Below are positions 1 through 10,096 of a stretch of DNA of 64,000 nucleotides, piece by piece. A program made the translations under genes and the position numbers. The notes below the pieces were generated by a model, which was not told where the DNA came from, did no database searches, and saw only the letters and a program-made list of their open reading frames with translations. The stretch comes from Closterium sp. NIES-65 (lineage: Eukaryota > Streptophyta > Zygnematophyceae > Desmidiales > Closteriaceae), in assembly GCA_948144175.1 (NCBI GenBank), contig CANXME010000532.1, forward strand, positions 2,173,001-2,237,000. The letters run 5' to 3'. The number at the start of each line of letters is the position of its first letter. Positions within the stretch are counted from its first letter, which is position 1.

Positions 1-540
1 AAGGGGGGGGAAACGAGACAGGGGTAGGGGGAGGATACGCGACCGGCGCAGGAGGAGAATACGAGACAAGGGAAGGGGATGGGTACGAGGGCGAGGAAAG
101 GGGCGAGGACGGAGGAGAGGAAGGGGGAGAAGACGAGGGAGAGGAATGGGGGGAAGAAGAGGGTGAGGAATGGGGAGAAGACGGGACAGGGGAACAAGGT
201 GCATACGCGTCGGGGGAAGGGGGAGTACACGCGACAGTGCAAGGGGGAGGATACGTGACAGATGAAGGGGGAGGATACGGGACAGTGCGAGGCGGAGAAG
301 ACGAGGGAGACGAATGGGGAGAAGGCGGGACAGGGGAACAAGGTGCATACGTGGCAGGGGAAGGGGGAGTACACGCGACAGTGCAAGGGGGAGGATACGA
401 GGGAGAGGAAGGGGGAGAAAATGGGACAGGGGAAGGGGGAGGATACGCGGCAGGGGAAGGGGGCAGATACGTCGTAAGGGGGGGGGAAGTCTATGAGGAA
501 CAGGAAGGGGGGGAGTTTGCGGCGCAGAGTGAGGGAGGAT
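1..540 (+). repeat. Purine-rich coding minisatellite in exon 1 of gene A
   Basis: Degenerate units of roughly 18 to 30 bp, rich in GGGGGAGGATACG and GGAAGGGGGAG, run from the window edge to about position 540. In the open frame they encode repeats of the type EGGGY, spaced by variable Glu, Ala and Thr residues. The frame has no stop, which suggests coding constraint rather than random GA-rich DNA. Strand asymmetry is extreme: almost no pyrimidine runs on the plus strand. Confidence 0.7.
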
Positions 541-3500
541 ACGAGGAAGAGGAGGGGGGGAGAGTCATGGCCGAAGGCGGGGAAGACGGTCGGGCGAGAG
601 ATCCTGCCGAAGGCGATGGTGCGCTGAACGCAGCGGTGCGACAGGAGGCACATGAAGGTGGGGAGGACGACGCTGAGGATGATGATGTTGAACGTATGCT
701 GTACCCTGTCAGGCCGGTTGCGGAAGCAAGCCGTGGCTCCACGATGGATGAAAGTGCGGAGGAGGCAGCCGCGATCATGCGGGGCAAGGCCAAGTGCATG
801 GCGACCCTAAACATGGATCAGGGCGTGCGGAATGACGTGCCGTGCAATGTCAAGAAGGCTGCAAGGAAACGTGGGCGCGATGAAGCAGTTATTGAGCAAT
901 TGGCGCCTGGAGACGGGCGCGGCAAAGCACGGGGCAGAGGGCGGGGAGAAGGGCGAGGTGGGCGAGCAGGGCGGGGCGGAGGGAGAGGAGGGCGAGGCAG
1001 AGGACAGGATGATGGAGAGGGGGAAGGGCGTGGAGGGCGAGGCAGCGGCCGAGCAGGGCAGGGCGGAGGGAGAGGAGGGCGACGCAGAGGACAGGATGAA
1101 CAAGAGGGAGAAGGGAGTGGAGGGCGGGGCGTCGGGCGTGGAGGGCGCGGCGGAAATCGTGGAGCGGGTCAACTTGGCCGCGGGGCTGGAGGTAGAGGAA
1201 GGGGCGAAGGAATGGGACGAGGAAGAGGAAGGGGTGCCACAGGTAGGAGTGACGTCAGTCCCTCTCTTTACCATCTTTCCGCCCTTGCCTCCCTGCCATT
1301 GACAGGAGATGCACGGAGAAGGAGGGAGGGAGAGGCGGGGGTGTGCATGGTCCTCTCTGCTCCTTTCCTATTGGGTTATTTACAGCCCCACTGTTCTCAC
1401 CCAGCCCGCTCTCTGCCATCTTTCCACCCTTGCCTCCCTGCCATTGACAGGAGATGCACGGTGGAGGAGGGAGGGAGAGGCGGGGGTGTGCATGGTCCTC
1501 TCTGCTCCTTTCCTATTGGGTTATTTTCAGCCCCGATGTTCTCACCCAGCCCGCTCTCTGCCATCTTTCCACCCTTGCCTCCCTGCCATTGACAGGAGAT
1601 GCACGGAGGAGGAGGGAAGGAGAGGCGGGGGTGTGCATGGTCCTCTCTGCTCCTTTCCTATTGGGTTATTTACAGCCCCACTGTTCTCACCCAGCCCGCT
1701 CTCTGCCATCTTTCCACCCTTGCCTCCCTGCCATTGACAGGAGATGCACGGTGGAGGAGGGAGGGAGAGGCGGGGGTGTGCATGGTCCTCTCTGCTCCTT
1801 TCCTATTGGGTTATTTTCAGCCCCGATGTTCTCACCCAGCCCGCTCTCTGCCATCTTTCCGCCCTTGCCTCCCTGCCATTGACAGGAGATGCACGGAGGA
1901 GGAGGGAGGGAGAGGCGGGGGTGTGCATGGTCCTCTCTGCTCCTTTCCTATTGGGCTATTTTCAGCCCCGATGTTCTCACCCAGCCCGCTCTCTGCCATC
2001 TTTCCGCCCTTGCCTCCCTGCCATTGACAGGAGATGCACGGAGGAGGAGGGAGGGAGAGGCGGGGGTGTGCATGGTCCTCTCTGCTCCTTTCCTATTGGG
2101 TTATTTTCAGCCCCGCTATTCTCACCCAGCCCGCTCTCTGCCATCTTTCCACCCTTGCCTCCCTGCCATTGACAGGAGATGCACGGAGGAGGAGGGAGGG
2201 AGAGGCGGGGGTGTGCATGGTCCTCTCTGCTCCTTTCCTATTGGGCTATTTTCAGCCCCGCTGTTCTCACCCAGCCCGCTCTCTGCCATCTTTCCACCCT
2301 TGCCTCCCTGCCATTGACAGGAGATGCACGGAGGAGGATGGAGGGAGAGGCGGGGGTGTGCATGGTCCTCTCTGCTCCTTTCCTATTGGGTTATTTTCAG
2401 CCCCGATGTTCTCACCCAGCCCGCTCTCTGCCATCTTTCCACCCTTGCCTCCCTGCCATTGACAGGAGATGCACGGAGGAGGGAGGGAGAGGCGGGGGTG
2501 TGCATGGTCCTCTCTGCTCCTTTCCTATTGGGCTATTTTCAGCCCCGCTGTTCTCACCCAGCCCGCTCTCTGCCATCTTTCCACCCTTGCCTCCCTGCCA
2601 TTGACTGGAGATGCACAGAGGAGGAGGGAGGGAGAGGCGGGGGTGTGCATGGTCCTCTCTGCTCCTTTCCTATTGGGCTATTTTCAGCCCCGATGTTCTC
2701 ACCCAGCCCGCTCTCTGCCATCTTTCCACCCTTGCCTCCCTGCCATTGACAGGAGATGCACGGAGGAGGAGGGAGGGAGAGGCGGGGGTGTGCATGGTCC
2801 TCTCTGCTCCTTTCCTATTGGGTAATTTTCAGCCCCACTGTTCTCACCCAGCCCGCTCTCTGCCATCTTTCCACCCTTGCCTCCCTGCCACTGACAGGAG
2901 ATGCACGGAGGAGGAGGGAGGGAGAGGCGGGGGTGTGCATGGTCCTCTCTGCTCCTTTCCTATTGGGCTATTTTCAGCCCCGCTGTTCTCACCCAGCCCG
3001 CTCTCTGCCATCTTTCCACCCTTGCCTCCCTGCCATTGACAGGAGATGCACGGAGGAGGAGGGAGGGAGAGGCGGGGGTGTGCATGGTCCTCTCTGCTCC
3101 TTTCCTATTGGGCTATTTTCAGCCCCGCTGTTCTCACCCAGCCCGCTCTCTGCCATCTTTCCGCCCTTGCCTCCCTGCCATTGACAGGAGATGCACGGAG
3201 GAGGAGGGAGGGAGAGGCGGGGGTGTGCATGGTCCTCTCTGCTCCTTTCCTATTGGGTTATTTTCAGCCCCGATGTTCTCACCCAGCCCGCTCTCTGCCA
3301 TCTTTCCGCCCTTGCCTCCCTGCCATTGACAGGAGATGCACAGAGGAGGAGGGAGGGAGAGGCGGGGGTGTGCATGGTCCTCTCTGCTCCTTACCTATTG
3401 GGTTATTTTCAGCCCCGCTGTTCTCACCCAGCCCGCTCTCTGCCATCTTTCCACCCTTGCCTCCCTGCCATTGACAGGAGATGCACGGAGGAGGAGGGAG

Positions 3501-6500
3501 GGAGAGGCGGGGGTGTGCATGGTCCTCTCTGCTCCTTTCCTATTGGGTTATTTTCAGCCCCGCTGTTCTCACCCAGCCCGCTCTCTGCCATCTTTCCACC
3601 CTTGCCTCCCTGCCATTGACAGGAGATGCACGGAGGAGGAGGGAGGGAGAGGCGGGGGTGTGCATGGTCCTCTCTGCTCCTTTCCTATTGGGTTATTTAC
3701 AGCCCCACTGTTCTCACCCAGCCCGCTCTCTGCCATCTTTCCACCCTTGCCTCCCTGCCATTGACAGGAGATGCACGGAGGAGGAGGGAGGGAGAGGCGG
3801 GGGTGTGCATGGTCCTCTCTGCTCCTTTCCTATTGGGTTATTTACAGCCCCACTGTTCTCACCCAGCCCGCTCTCTGCCATCTTTCCACCCTTGCCTCCC
3901 TGCCATTGACAGGAGATGCACGGAGGACGAGGGAGGGAGAGGCGGGGGTGTGCATGGTCCTCTCTGCTCCTTTCCTATTGGGTTATTTACAGCCCCGCTG
4001 TTCTCACCCAGCCCGCTCTCTGCCATCTTTCCACCCTTGCCTCCCTGCCATTGACAGGAGATGCACGGAGGAGGAGGGAGGGAGAGGCGGGGGTGTGCAT
4101 GGTCCTCTCTGCTCCTTTCCTATTGGGTTATTTTCAGCCCCACTGTTCTCACCCAGCCCGCTCTCTGCCATCTTTCCACCCTTGCCTCCCTGCCATTGAC
4201 AGGAGATGCACGGAGGAGGAGGGAGGGAGAGGCGGGGGTGTGCATGGTCCTCTCTTCTCCTTTCCTATTGGGTTATTTACAGCCCCACTGTTCTCACTCA
4301 GCCCGCTCTCTGCCATCTTTCCACCCTTGCCTCCCTGCCATTGACAGGAGATGCACGGAGGAGGAGGGAGGGAGAGGCGGGGGTGTGCATGGTCCTCTCT
4401 GCTCCTTTCCTATTGGGTTATTTACAGCCCCACTGTTCTCACCCAGCCCGCTCTCTGCCATCTTTCCACCCTTGCCTCCCTGCCATTGACAGGAGATGCA
4501 CGGAGGAGGAGGGAGGGAGAGGCGGGGGTGTGCATGGTCCTCTCTGCTCCTTTCCTATTGGGTTATTTACAGCCCCGCTGTTCTCACCCAGCCCGCTCTC
4601 TGCCATCTTTCCACCCTTGCCTCCCTGCCATTGACAGGAGATGCACGGAGGAGGAGGGAGGGAGAGGCGGGGGTGTGCATGGTCCTCTCTGCTCCTTTCC
4701 TATTGGGTTATTTTCAGCCCCACTTTTCTCACCCAGCCCGCTCTCTGCCATCTTTCCACCCTTGCCTCCCTGCCATTGACAGGAGATGCACGGAGGAGGA
4801 GGGAGGGAGAGGCGGGGGTGTGCATGGTCCTCTCTGCTCCTTTCCTATTGGGTTATTTTCAGCCCCACTGTTCTCACCCAGCCCGCTCTCTGCCATCTTT
4901 CCACCCTTGCCTCCCTGCCATTGACAGGAGATGCACGGAGGAGGAGGGAGGGAGAGGCAGGGGTGAAATCGATATGCCTTCGTAATGTCCAACTCACACT
5001 TGCACAAAGTCGTTGTATATGTGTCATCGCTGGGTGGGGTGTTGGTTATGACCCTGGCAGGTCCTATCGCGAACACTGGGATTGGGCCACCCATGGCGAT
5101 TTGTCGCTTCGAACTTGCTCCACAAGTACACTCGCGACCTGCCTTTCAGATGCTGCAGCCACAACATGCGCCAGCTGTAGCCAGTGCTCGGCCGACCGTG
5201 GGCAGATCTGGGGGACAGGGGCAAGTACCTACAGCCGCACCGTGCAACTCGGGCTGGCAAAACGCTGGAGAGACGGGGACTGCACCAGCTCCGCTACTGG
5301 CACATTCGTTAAACTCTGGCCGGTTGGGCGGTGCATCTGGTGAGTACAGCCAGGGCCAGAACCGTGTGAACCCGGGTGCTGCCAGCGCATCACGTCCTGC
5401 AAGCCCGAGCCCAGCCCATATCAACGGTTTCCCGGCTGCTTCCCAGCGAGCAGCCATCCCGAATGCCAGTGGTGCTAGGTCCGGCGCAGCAGCTTCACAC
5501 AGATCAACATCTTTTGGGGGGCAGCCTCCCCCTAGCATGATGCCTGGTAGAGGGGTCCACGTGCCTATAGCTGATGCGCACACTCCCCACCTTGGTTCCC
5601 CTGCCTCAGTAGGTCATGTACCGGGCGGCTCCTCAAGAAACCCCCCTGGGAGTGGAAATCTCGCGAGGCCAGGTGTCTCCTCTGGACACGGCTATGGTTC
5701 TCGTGGGGGCATGCATCAACCCACCTCCTCCCCAGGTCATGCGGCTGCTTATTCAGGCCATTCCAACCATGAGTTGGGCGCCATCCCCAATGGAATAGGT
5801 GGGCGTATCAGCGGCGGTGCACGCGCAGCAGCATCAGCACCAGCGTCTCCTGCGAGTATGGGACGTGCTCCAGTGGCACATGGACCGTCCGTCTCGCATC
5901 CGCTGAACCAGTCGGCCTCGGCCGGTAGTCGGAGGCCATTGGCTGCACCGAGGCCAAGACTCGGCATCCCCCTTGACCCGGGCCCTCGCCCAGTCGCATC
6001 GGTGGCAAAGAAAGCTGCGATGAATAAGTATGCAACGAAGGGGGATTTGGCTGCACTGCGAACGGAGTTTCTACAAGCTTTACAAGCTCACACTTGCCAG
6101 TGTGGAGCATCTGGAAGCCTGGGTGCTGCAGCAGATGGAGGCGAGAACAATGGAGGTGGTGCGGGGGTTCAATATAAACCAAAACCTCGCACGAGATCTG
6201 TGGTGGCCATTGCGTTGGATGCGGTGTTGGCCGAGCAAAAGGATTGGCGAGTAAGTTCAAACGCTTCCATCCTGTTATATTGCGTGTGTATCGGTGCATA
6301 ATACATCATTCCATCGTACACTATGAACAACTTACCTGCCTTCATGCTTTCTTGTCCCGATACACAATACTTTCGTGTCATGGCAGGGGGCGTGCAGTCA
6401 AGTGGTGACTTGCCTCTTCTGGACCGATGATGCAGTGGAGATTCAGTTTTACCCCAACACCGACGAGGCGCTTGGAGAATTCGCGAAATTACTATCCCCT

Positions 6501-8600
6501 AATGCTATGACCCATCTAAAGCTTCTTTGGAACCTAACAGTTGAATTCATCGTGGGGACTTTCAACAAGATGTGCAACACCAACAGAAGCAACGTCGCGA
6601 AGAAGCTACGAGCTGTTGTTTGGACAGCCCTGGGGAGCGTAAAGAAGCAACACAAGGTGGCAGCGCTTCCCATGGGAGTAAAAAGCCCTGAGGCCTTCTA
6701 TGAACACAAGGAACTCGCCCAATATTACATGGACGGTACGTCGCATGGTGAGGGAGAGGGTGAGGTGTGCGTGGGCCCGTAGCTACTCTCATCCCTTCCT
6801 CTCTCTCTGTCCTTATCTCCCCACCATTGGCAGGACACGCACAGAGGAGGAGGGAGGGAGAGGGTGAGGAATTTCCTTACCCGTAGCTACTCTCATCCCT
6901 TCCTATCTCTCTGTCCTTATCTCCCCGCCATGGGTAGGACACGCACAGAGGAGGAGGGAGGGAGAGGGTGAGGTGTGGGTGGGCCCGTAGCTACTCTCAT
7001 CCCTTCCTCTCTCTCTGTCCTTATCTCCCTGCCATTGGCAGGACACGCACAGAGGAGGAGGGAGGGAGAGGGTGAGGAGTGCGTGGGCCCGTAGCTACTC
7101 TCATCCCTTCCTCTCTCTCTGTCTCCTTATCTCCCCGCCATTGGCAGGACACGCACAGAGGAGGAGGGAAGGAGAGGCCGTGGTGTGTGTGAGCCTCCAT
7201 GCTGCTTGTATTGGGTTTGATTCATACCCCGCTGCTCCCCTCATCCTTTCCTCTCTAACTGTCCTTATCTCCCTGCAATGGGCAGGAAATGCACAGAGGA
7301 GTAGGGAAGGAGGCCGTGGTGTGTGTGAGCCTCCATGCTGCTTGTATTGGGTTTGATTCATACCCCGCTGCTCCCCTCATCCTTTCCTCTCTAACTGTCC
7401 TTATCTCCCTGCAATGGGCAGGAAATGCACAGAGGAGTAGGGAAGGAGGCCGTGGTGTGTGTGAGCCTCCATGCTGCTTGTATTGGGTTTGATTCATACC
7501 CTGCTACTCCTCTCATCCTTTCCTCTGTATCTGTCCTTATCTCCCTGCCGTTGGCAGGAAATGCACAGAGGTGGAGGGAGGGAGAGGCTGAGGTGTGCAT
7601 GGGTCTACATGCTGCTCATATTGGGTTTAATTCAACCATGGTATTGCTCTCATCCTTTCCCACTTATGTGCTTATCTCCCTGCCTTGGCAGGAAATGCAT
7701 GAAAGCAGATGGAGGGAGTGGCTGATGTGTGTGTGGGCCTCCATGCTGCAACTATTGAGATTGGTTTTATCTCATCCTTCCTCTCTCTGTCCCTATCCCC
7801 CGTCCACTGTCAGGAAATGCGCAGAGGATGAGGGAGAGATAGGCTGAGGTTTGCGTGGGCCTCAGAGCTGCTCACGCAGCCTTCTCTATCCTTATCTCCC
7901 TGCCATTGGCAGGAAATGCAGAGGAGGGAGGGGGAGGCAAAGGTGTGCGTGGGCCTATATATTGCTCCTCTGTGCATTGCCCTCGTCTCCCTGACGTTGC
8001 TCGAGATTGAACAGATCAGTGAAGAGCTTTGAAGATGTGTACATGGCTTTATTTTGCTCTTGATGGTGTAAACTCTACCCTCCTGCTCTCACCCTAAACC
8101 CTCGCTGTGCTCCTTTACCCACTCTACAGAAGAGATGGGAGGTTTACGTATCCATGTGGATACAGAAGACACGCAGTTGCCATTCTCCAGCAAAGCCTTT
8201 GCAGTGGGGATAAGACATGCATTCACACGGACCAATGTGACACTGGGGGCGTTCAAGACCCGTCAGATCGCGTATGCTGTTCTCGTGGTAAGAACAAGTA
8301 GACAGATAATGCGCAAGCATATTTATCGGCATCTAGCGGAGCTTAATTAAAATAATCGTTGTTTCCTTGCAGCTGGAATGTCCTCTATTGGAGGAAGAGG
8401 GCAGGATGACAAACAATCCTGAAGTCAACCGGGAAAAGTACGAGAGTACTGTGGTTAAGTGCAGGAAATGGGTGGAGCTAGCTGTCACCACCATGGGCGT
8501 GCGCTATGATTCACGCAAGAACGCATTCCTGTTCGGCAATGGTGTTTGTATCGACGCGAGCGACTACCCGGCATCGCTGAAGAAAAACATCACTGGGTAG
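1..8600 (+). CDS. Gene A: large protein of unknown function (5' end outside window), five visible exons
   Basis: I do not recognise this protein. Exons read as <1-1242, 5061-6250, 6387-6735, 8130-8287 and 8373-8600, with introns in phases 1, 0, 1 and 0. All junctions are GT-AG, the phases agree, and about 1054 residues are visible. Exon 1 is open from the first base: Gly/Glu/Tyr repeats, an acidic stretch (about 660-700), a basic KKAARKRGR cluster (about 850-880), then an RGG/RG-rich tract (about 920-1240) of the kind seen in RNA-binding proteins. Exon 2 is Ser/Pro/Gly/Ala-rich and probably disordered, ending in a short predicted helix. The last three exons have ordinary composition and look like the folded, conserved part. 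Gene D (49789-51192) shares the exon 6387-6735 in length, phase and key residues. The link of exon 1 to exon 2 rests only on phase. Introns 1 and 3 carry minisatellites. A simpler gene starting at the ATG at 4985 is possible. Confidence 0.6.
1260..4965 (+). repeat. 145-bp tandem array (about 25 units) filling intron 1 of gene A
   Basis: The motif GAGATGCACGG recurs from 1309 to 4931 every 145 bp, with a single 142-bp step at 2469-2611. This gives 25 full units plus partial units at both ends. Each unit holds a pyrimidine-rich stretch ending in CCATTGACAG|G and a second one ending in TTATTTTCAG|C or TTATTTACAG|C. Both resemble 3' splice sites. Because 145 is one more than a multiple of three, each unit opens a 142-codon ORF across three units; these overlapping ORFs are artefacts. 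Units at the left end alternate between two subtypes, while units at about 3690-4600 are nearly uniform, as expected from unequal exchange. Confidence 0.95.
6785..7970 (+). repeat. Degenerate tandem array in intron 3 of gene A
   Basis: A core with CCATTGGCAGGA followed by GCACAGAGGAGGAGGGAGG recurs near 6836, 6940, 7043, 7150, 7287, 7423, 7560, 7695, 7815 and 7914. The first units are about 105 bp apart and the next about 136 bp; later ones decay. The core is nearly the same as in the 145-bp array of intron 1, so both introns were expanded from related sequence. The intron (6736-8129) is otherwise free of coding signal. Confidence 0.85.
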
Positions 8601-9078
8601 AAAGTTTCCCTCAATGTTGGTAGTTTAGTGCGTAGTAATTTGGGATTAATAGTAGTTATTGTAGGTTCTCAATACGGTAAGATTCTGTAGTGTTTTTAAA
8701 AATACTATTTATTGTATTGAATGCTTATAACGAATATATGAAATAGCCATAAATAAGTATAAATAGTAGTTGTGATAATTTAAGTGCTACGGTCTATCAT
8801 GTAGCGAATAGTAAACGGGACATGTGAAATAATTGTTTTTTAGGTCCCGCGGATTCGGGCGAGCTGCGACGGAAATCTGACGGAAAACTCAAGGAATGCT
8901 CGAGCGAAATCTGTTGGTAAGCATCTGTCTGAAATCTGACTAGAAATCAGTTGGAAACATCATCGATCCAGTAGTGTGATTTCTGACGGAAGAATTTCAC
9001 AGTTTTCTGTCAGATTTCCGAGGGTCAAACAGAATTCCGGCCGAACGCGTCCAGTTTTCCGACTCTGCTTTTTGTGAT
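8601..9078. other. AT-rich intergenic stretch with an inverted repeat
   Basis: No gene is seen. The first 230 bases are AT-rich and follow the stop codon of gene A, so they may hold its 3' UTR. The rest contains several short copies of a GAAATCTGA-like motif in both orientations and the 151-bp inverted repeat listed separately. Confidence 0.6.
8870..9020. repeat. 151-bp foldback with 20-bp imperfect inverted ends
   Basis: The 20 bases at 8870-8889 (CGGAAATCTGACGGAAAACT) match the reverse complement of 9001-9020 at 19 of 20 positions. The interior repeats the same AAATCTGA motif several times. It could be a MITE-like foldback element. No clear target duplication was found beside the arms, so the class is open. 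Confidence 0.6.
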
Positions 9079-9962
9079 GCACGTTCCTGGACGTCGGATA
9101 CAACGCCCTCTCTGGCTCCTTCCCGTCCTCGCTACTCAGTCTCCCGCGTCTCATCGAAGCGCGCTTGCGCCACAACTCCCTAGCGGGAAGCTTCCCGACA
9201 GGCGCGGCCTCAACCAAGCTGACCCTCCTGGACATTTCCTGGAACGAATTGCGCGGCTCGCTGCCGACGCTCATAGCCAGCAGCACGAAATTATCGCACC
9301 TCAACCTGAGCCACAACCAGTTCACAGGGACCATCCGTCCCGAGTGGAGCTCGCTGGTCAGTCTCCGCTACATCGACCTGGGCTTTAACGACCTGACTGG
9401 ATTGATCCCCACAGCGTTCCAGGCGCTCACGAACCTCGATGCGTTCTACACGCCGCACAACCGCCTGTCCGGACCGGCTGTTGGCGCGTTCGCGTCGCGT
9501 GGCGACCACGATACGCGCTTCTTCCTGGACCTGAGCTACAACCGCCTGAGCACCGACAACCTGCGGCCGTTCGCCACGCTCTTCGACTTCATGGACGTCA
9601 ACTTGTCGCACAACGAACTGCGCGGCTCTGTTCCACGCCGCATGTTCCAGAACGCGTCCACGCTCGTGCTGGAAATGAGCTACAACAACCTGCAAGGCGG
9701 CTTGGATGAATTCATGGCACTCACAGGCCTCTGCAGCTTGATCCTCGCCGGGAATCATCTGTGCGGCAAGATTCCCGCAAAGATAAGCGACCTCTCGCGC
9801 GTGCAGCGGCTAGTGCTAGCGTGGAATGCGCTGTCTGGGAGCATGCCAGAGGCGGTGACGGCGAGCACGGCATCGCGAAATTCCGAGTTTGCACAAAATG
9901 TACACGGTAGCTTTCCTACGGGAAACCTTCGGAAAAGCTTCGGCGCGCACATTTACAGCTGA
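9079..9962 (+). pseudogene. Leucine-rich-repeat gene fragment, plant type
   Basis: The frame opens after an in-frame stop just before 9079 and runs to a stop at 9962, about 293 codons. It encodes roughly ten repeats matching the plant extracellular LRR consensus LxxLxLxxNxLxGxIP, for example LSHLNLSHNQFTGTI and LCSLILAGNHLCGKIP. In plants such repeats form the ligand-binding ectodomain of receptor kinases and receptor-like proteins. Here there is no start codon with a signal peptide, no membrane segment and no kinase, so the copy looks like an isolated ectodomain fragment. The final 30 residues leave the LRR pattern. It lies between gene A and the 3' end of the minus-strand transposase. It could be an exon of a larger gene whose other exons I cannot see. 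The LRR call is secure; the pseudogene call is an inference. Confidence 0.7.
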
Positions 9963-10096
9963 GTGGCCAAAGTGACATTGCAGCAACAACACTGAAGTGT
10001 CTCCAACGCTACTTTGCAGTTACAATTGTGACTTCAATTTATCAAATTCACCAGTGATCCCGGCCATATTCCACTTCCGTAATGCGTTCAAATCCA

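Noticed and set aside
1260-4965. CRISPR-like regular repeat
   Set aside because: Head-to-tail units with no unique spacers, in a eukaryotic intron; it is a minisatellite.
1309-4985. A ladder of overlapping plus-strand ORFs of about 142 codons, starting every 145 bp
   Set aside because: They arise because the 145-bp repeat shifts frame each unit and carries one ATG and one TGA. Splice-like motifs and drift mark the array as intronic.
8085-8105. CCCTAAACCC string resembling a plant telomere repeat
   Set aside because: Only one and a half units, in the intron just before exon 4 of gene A; no array.
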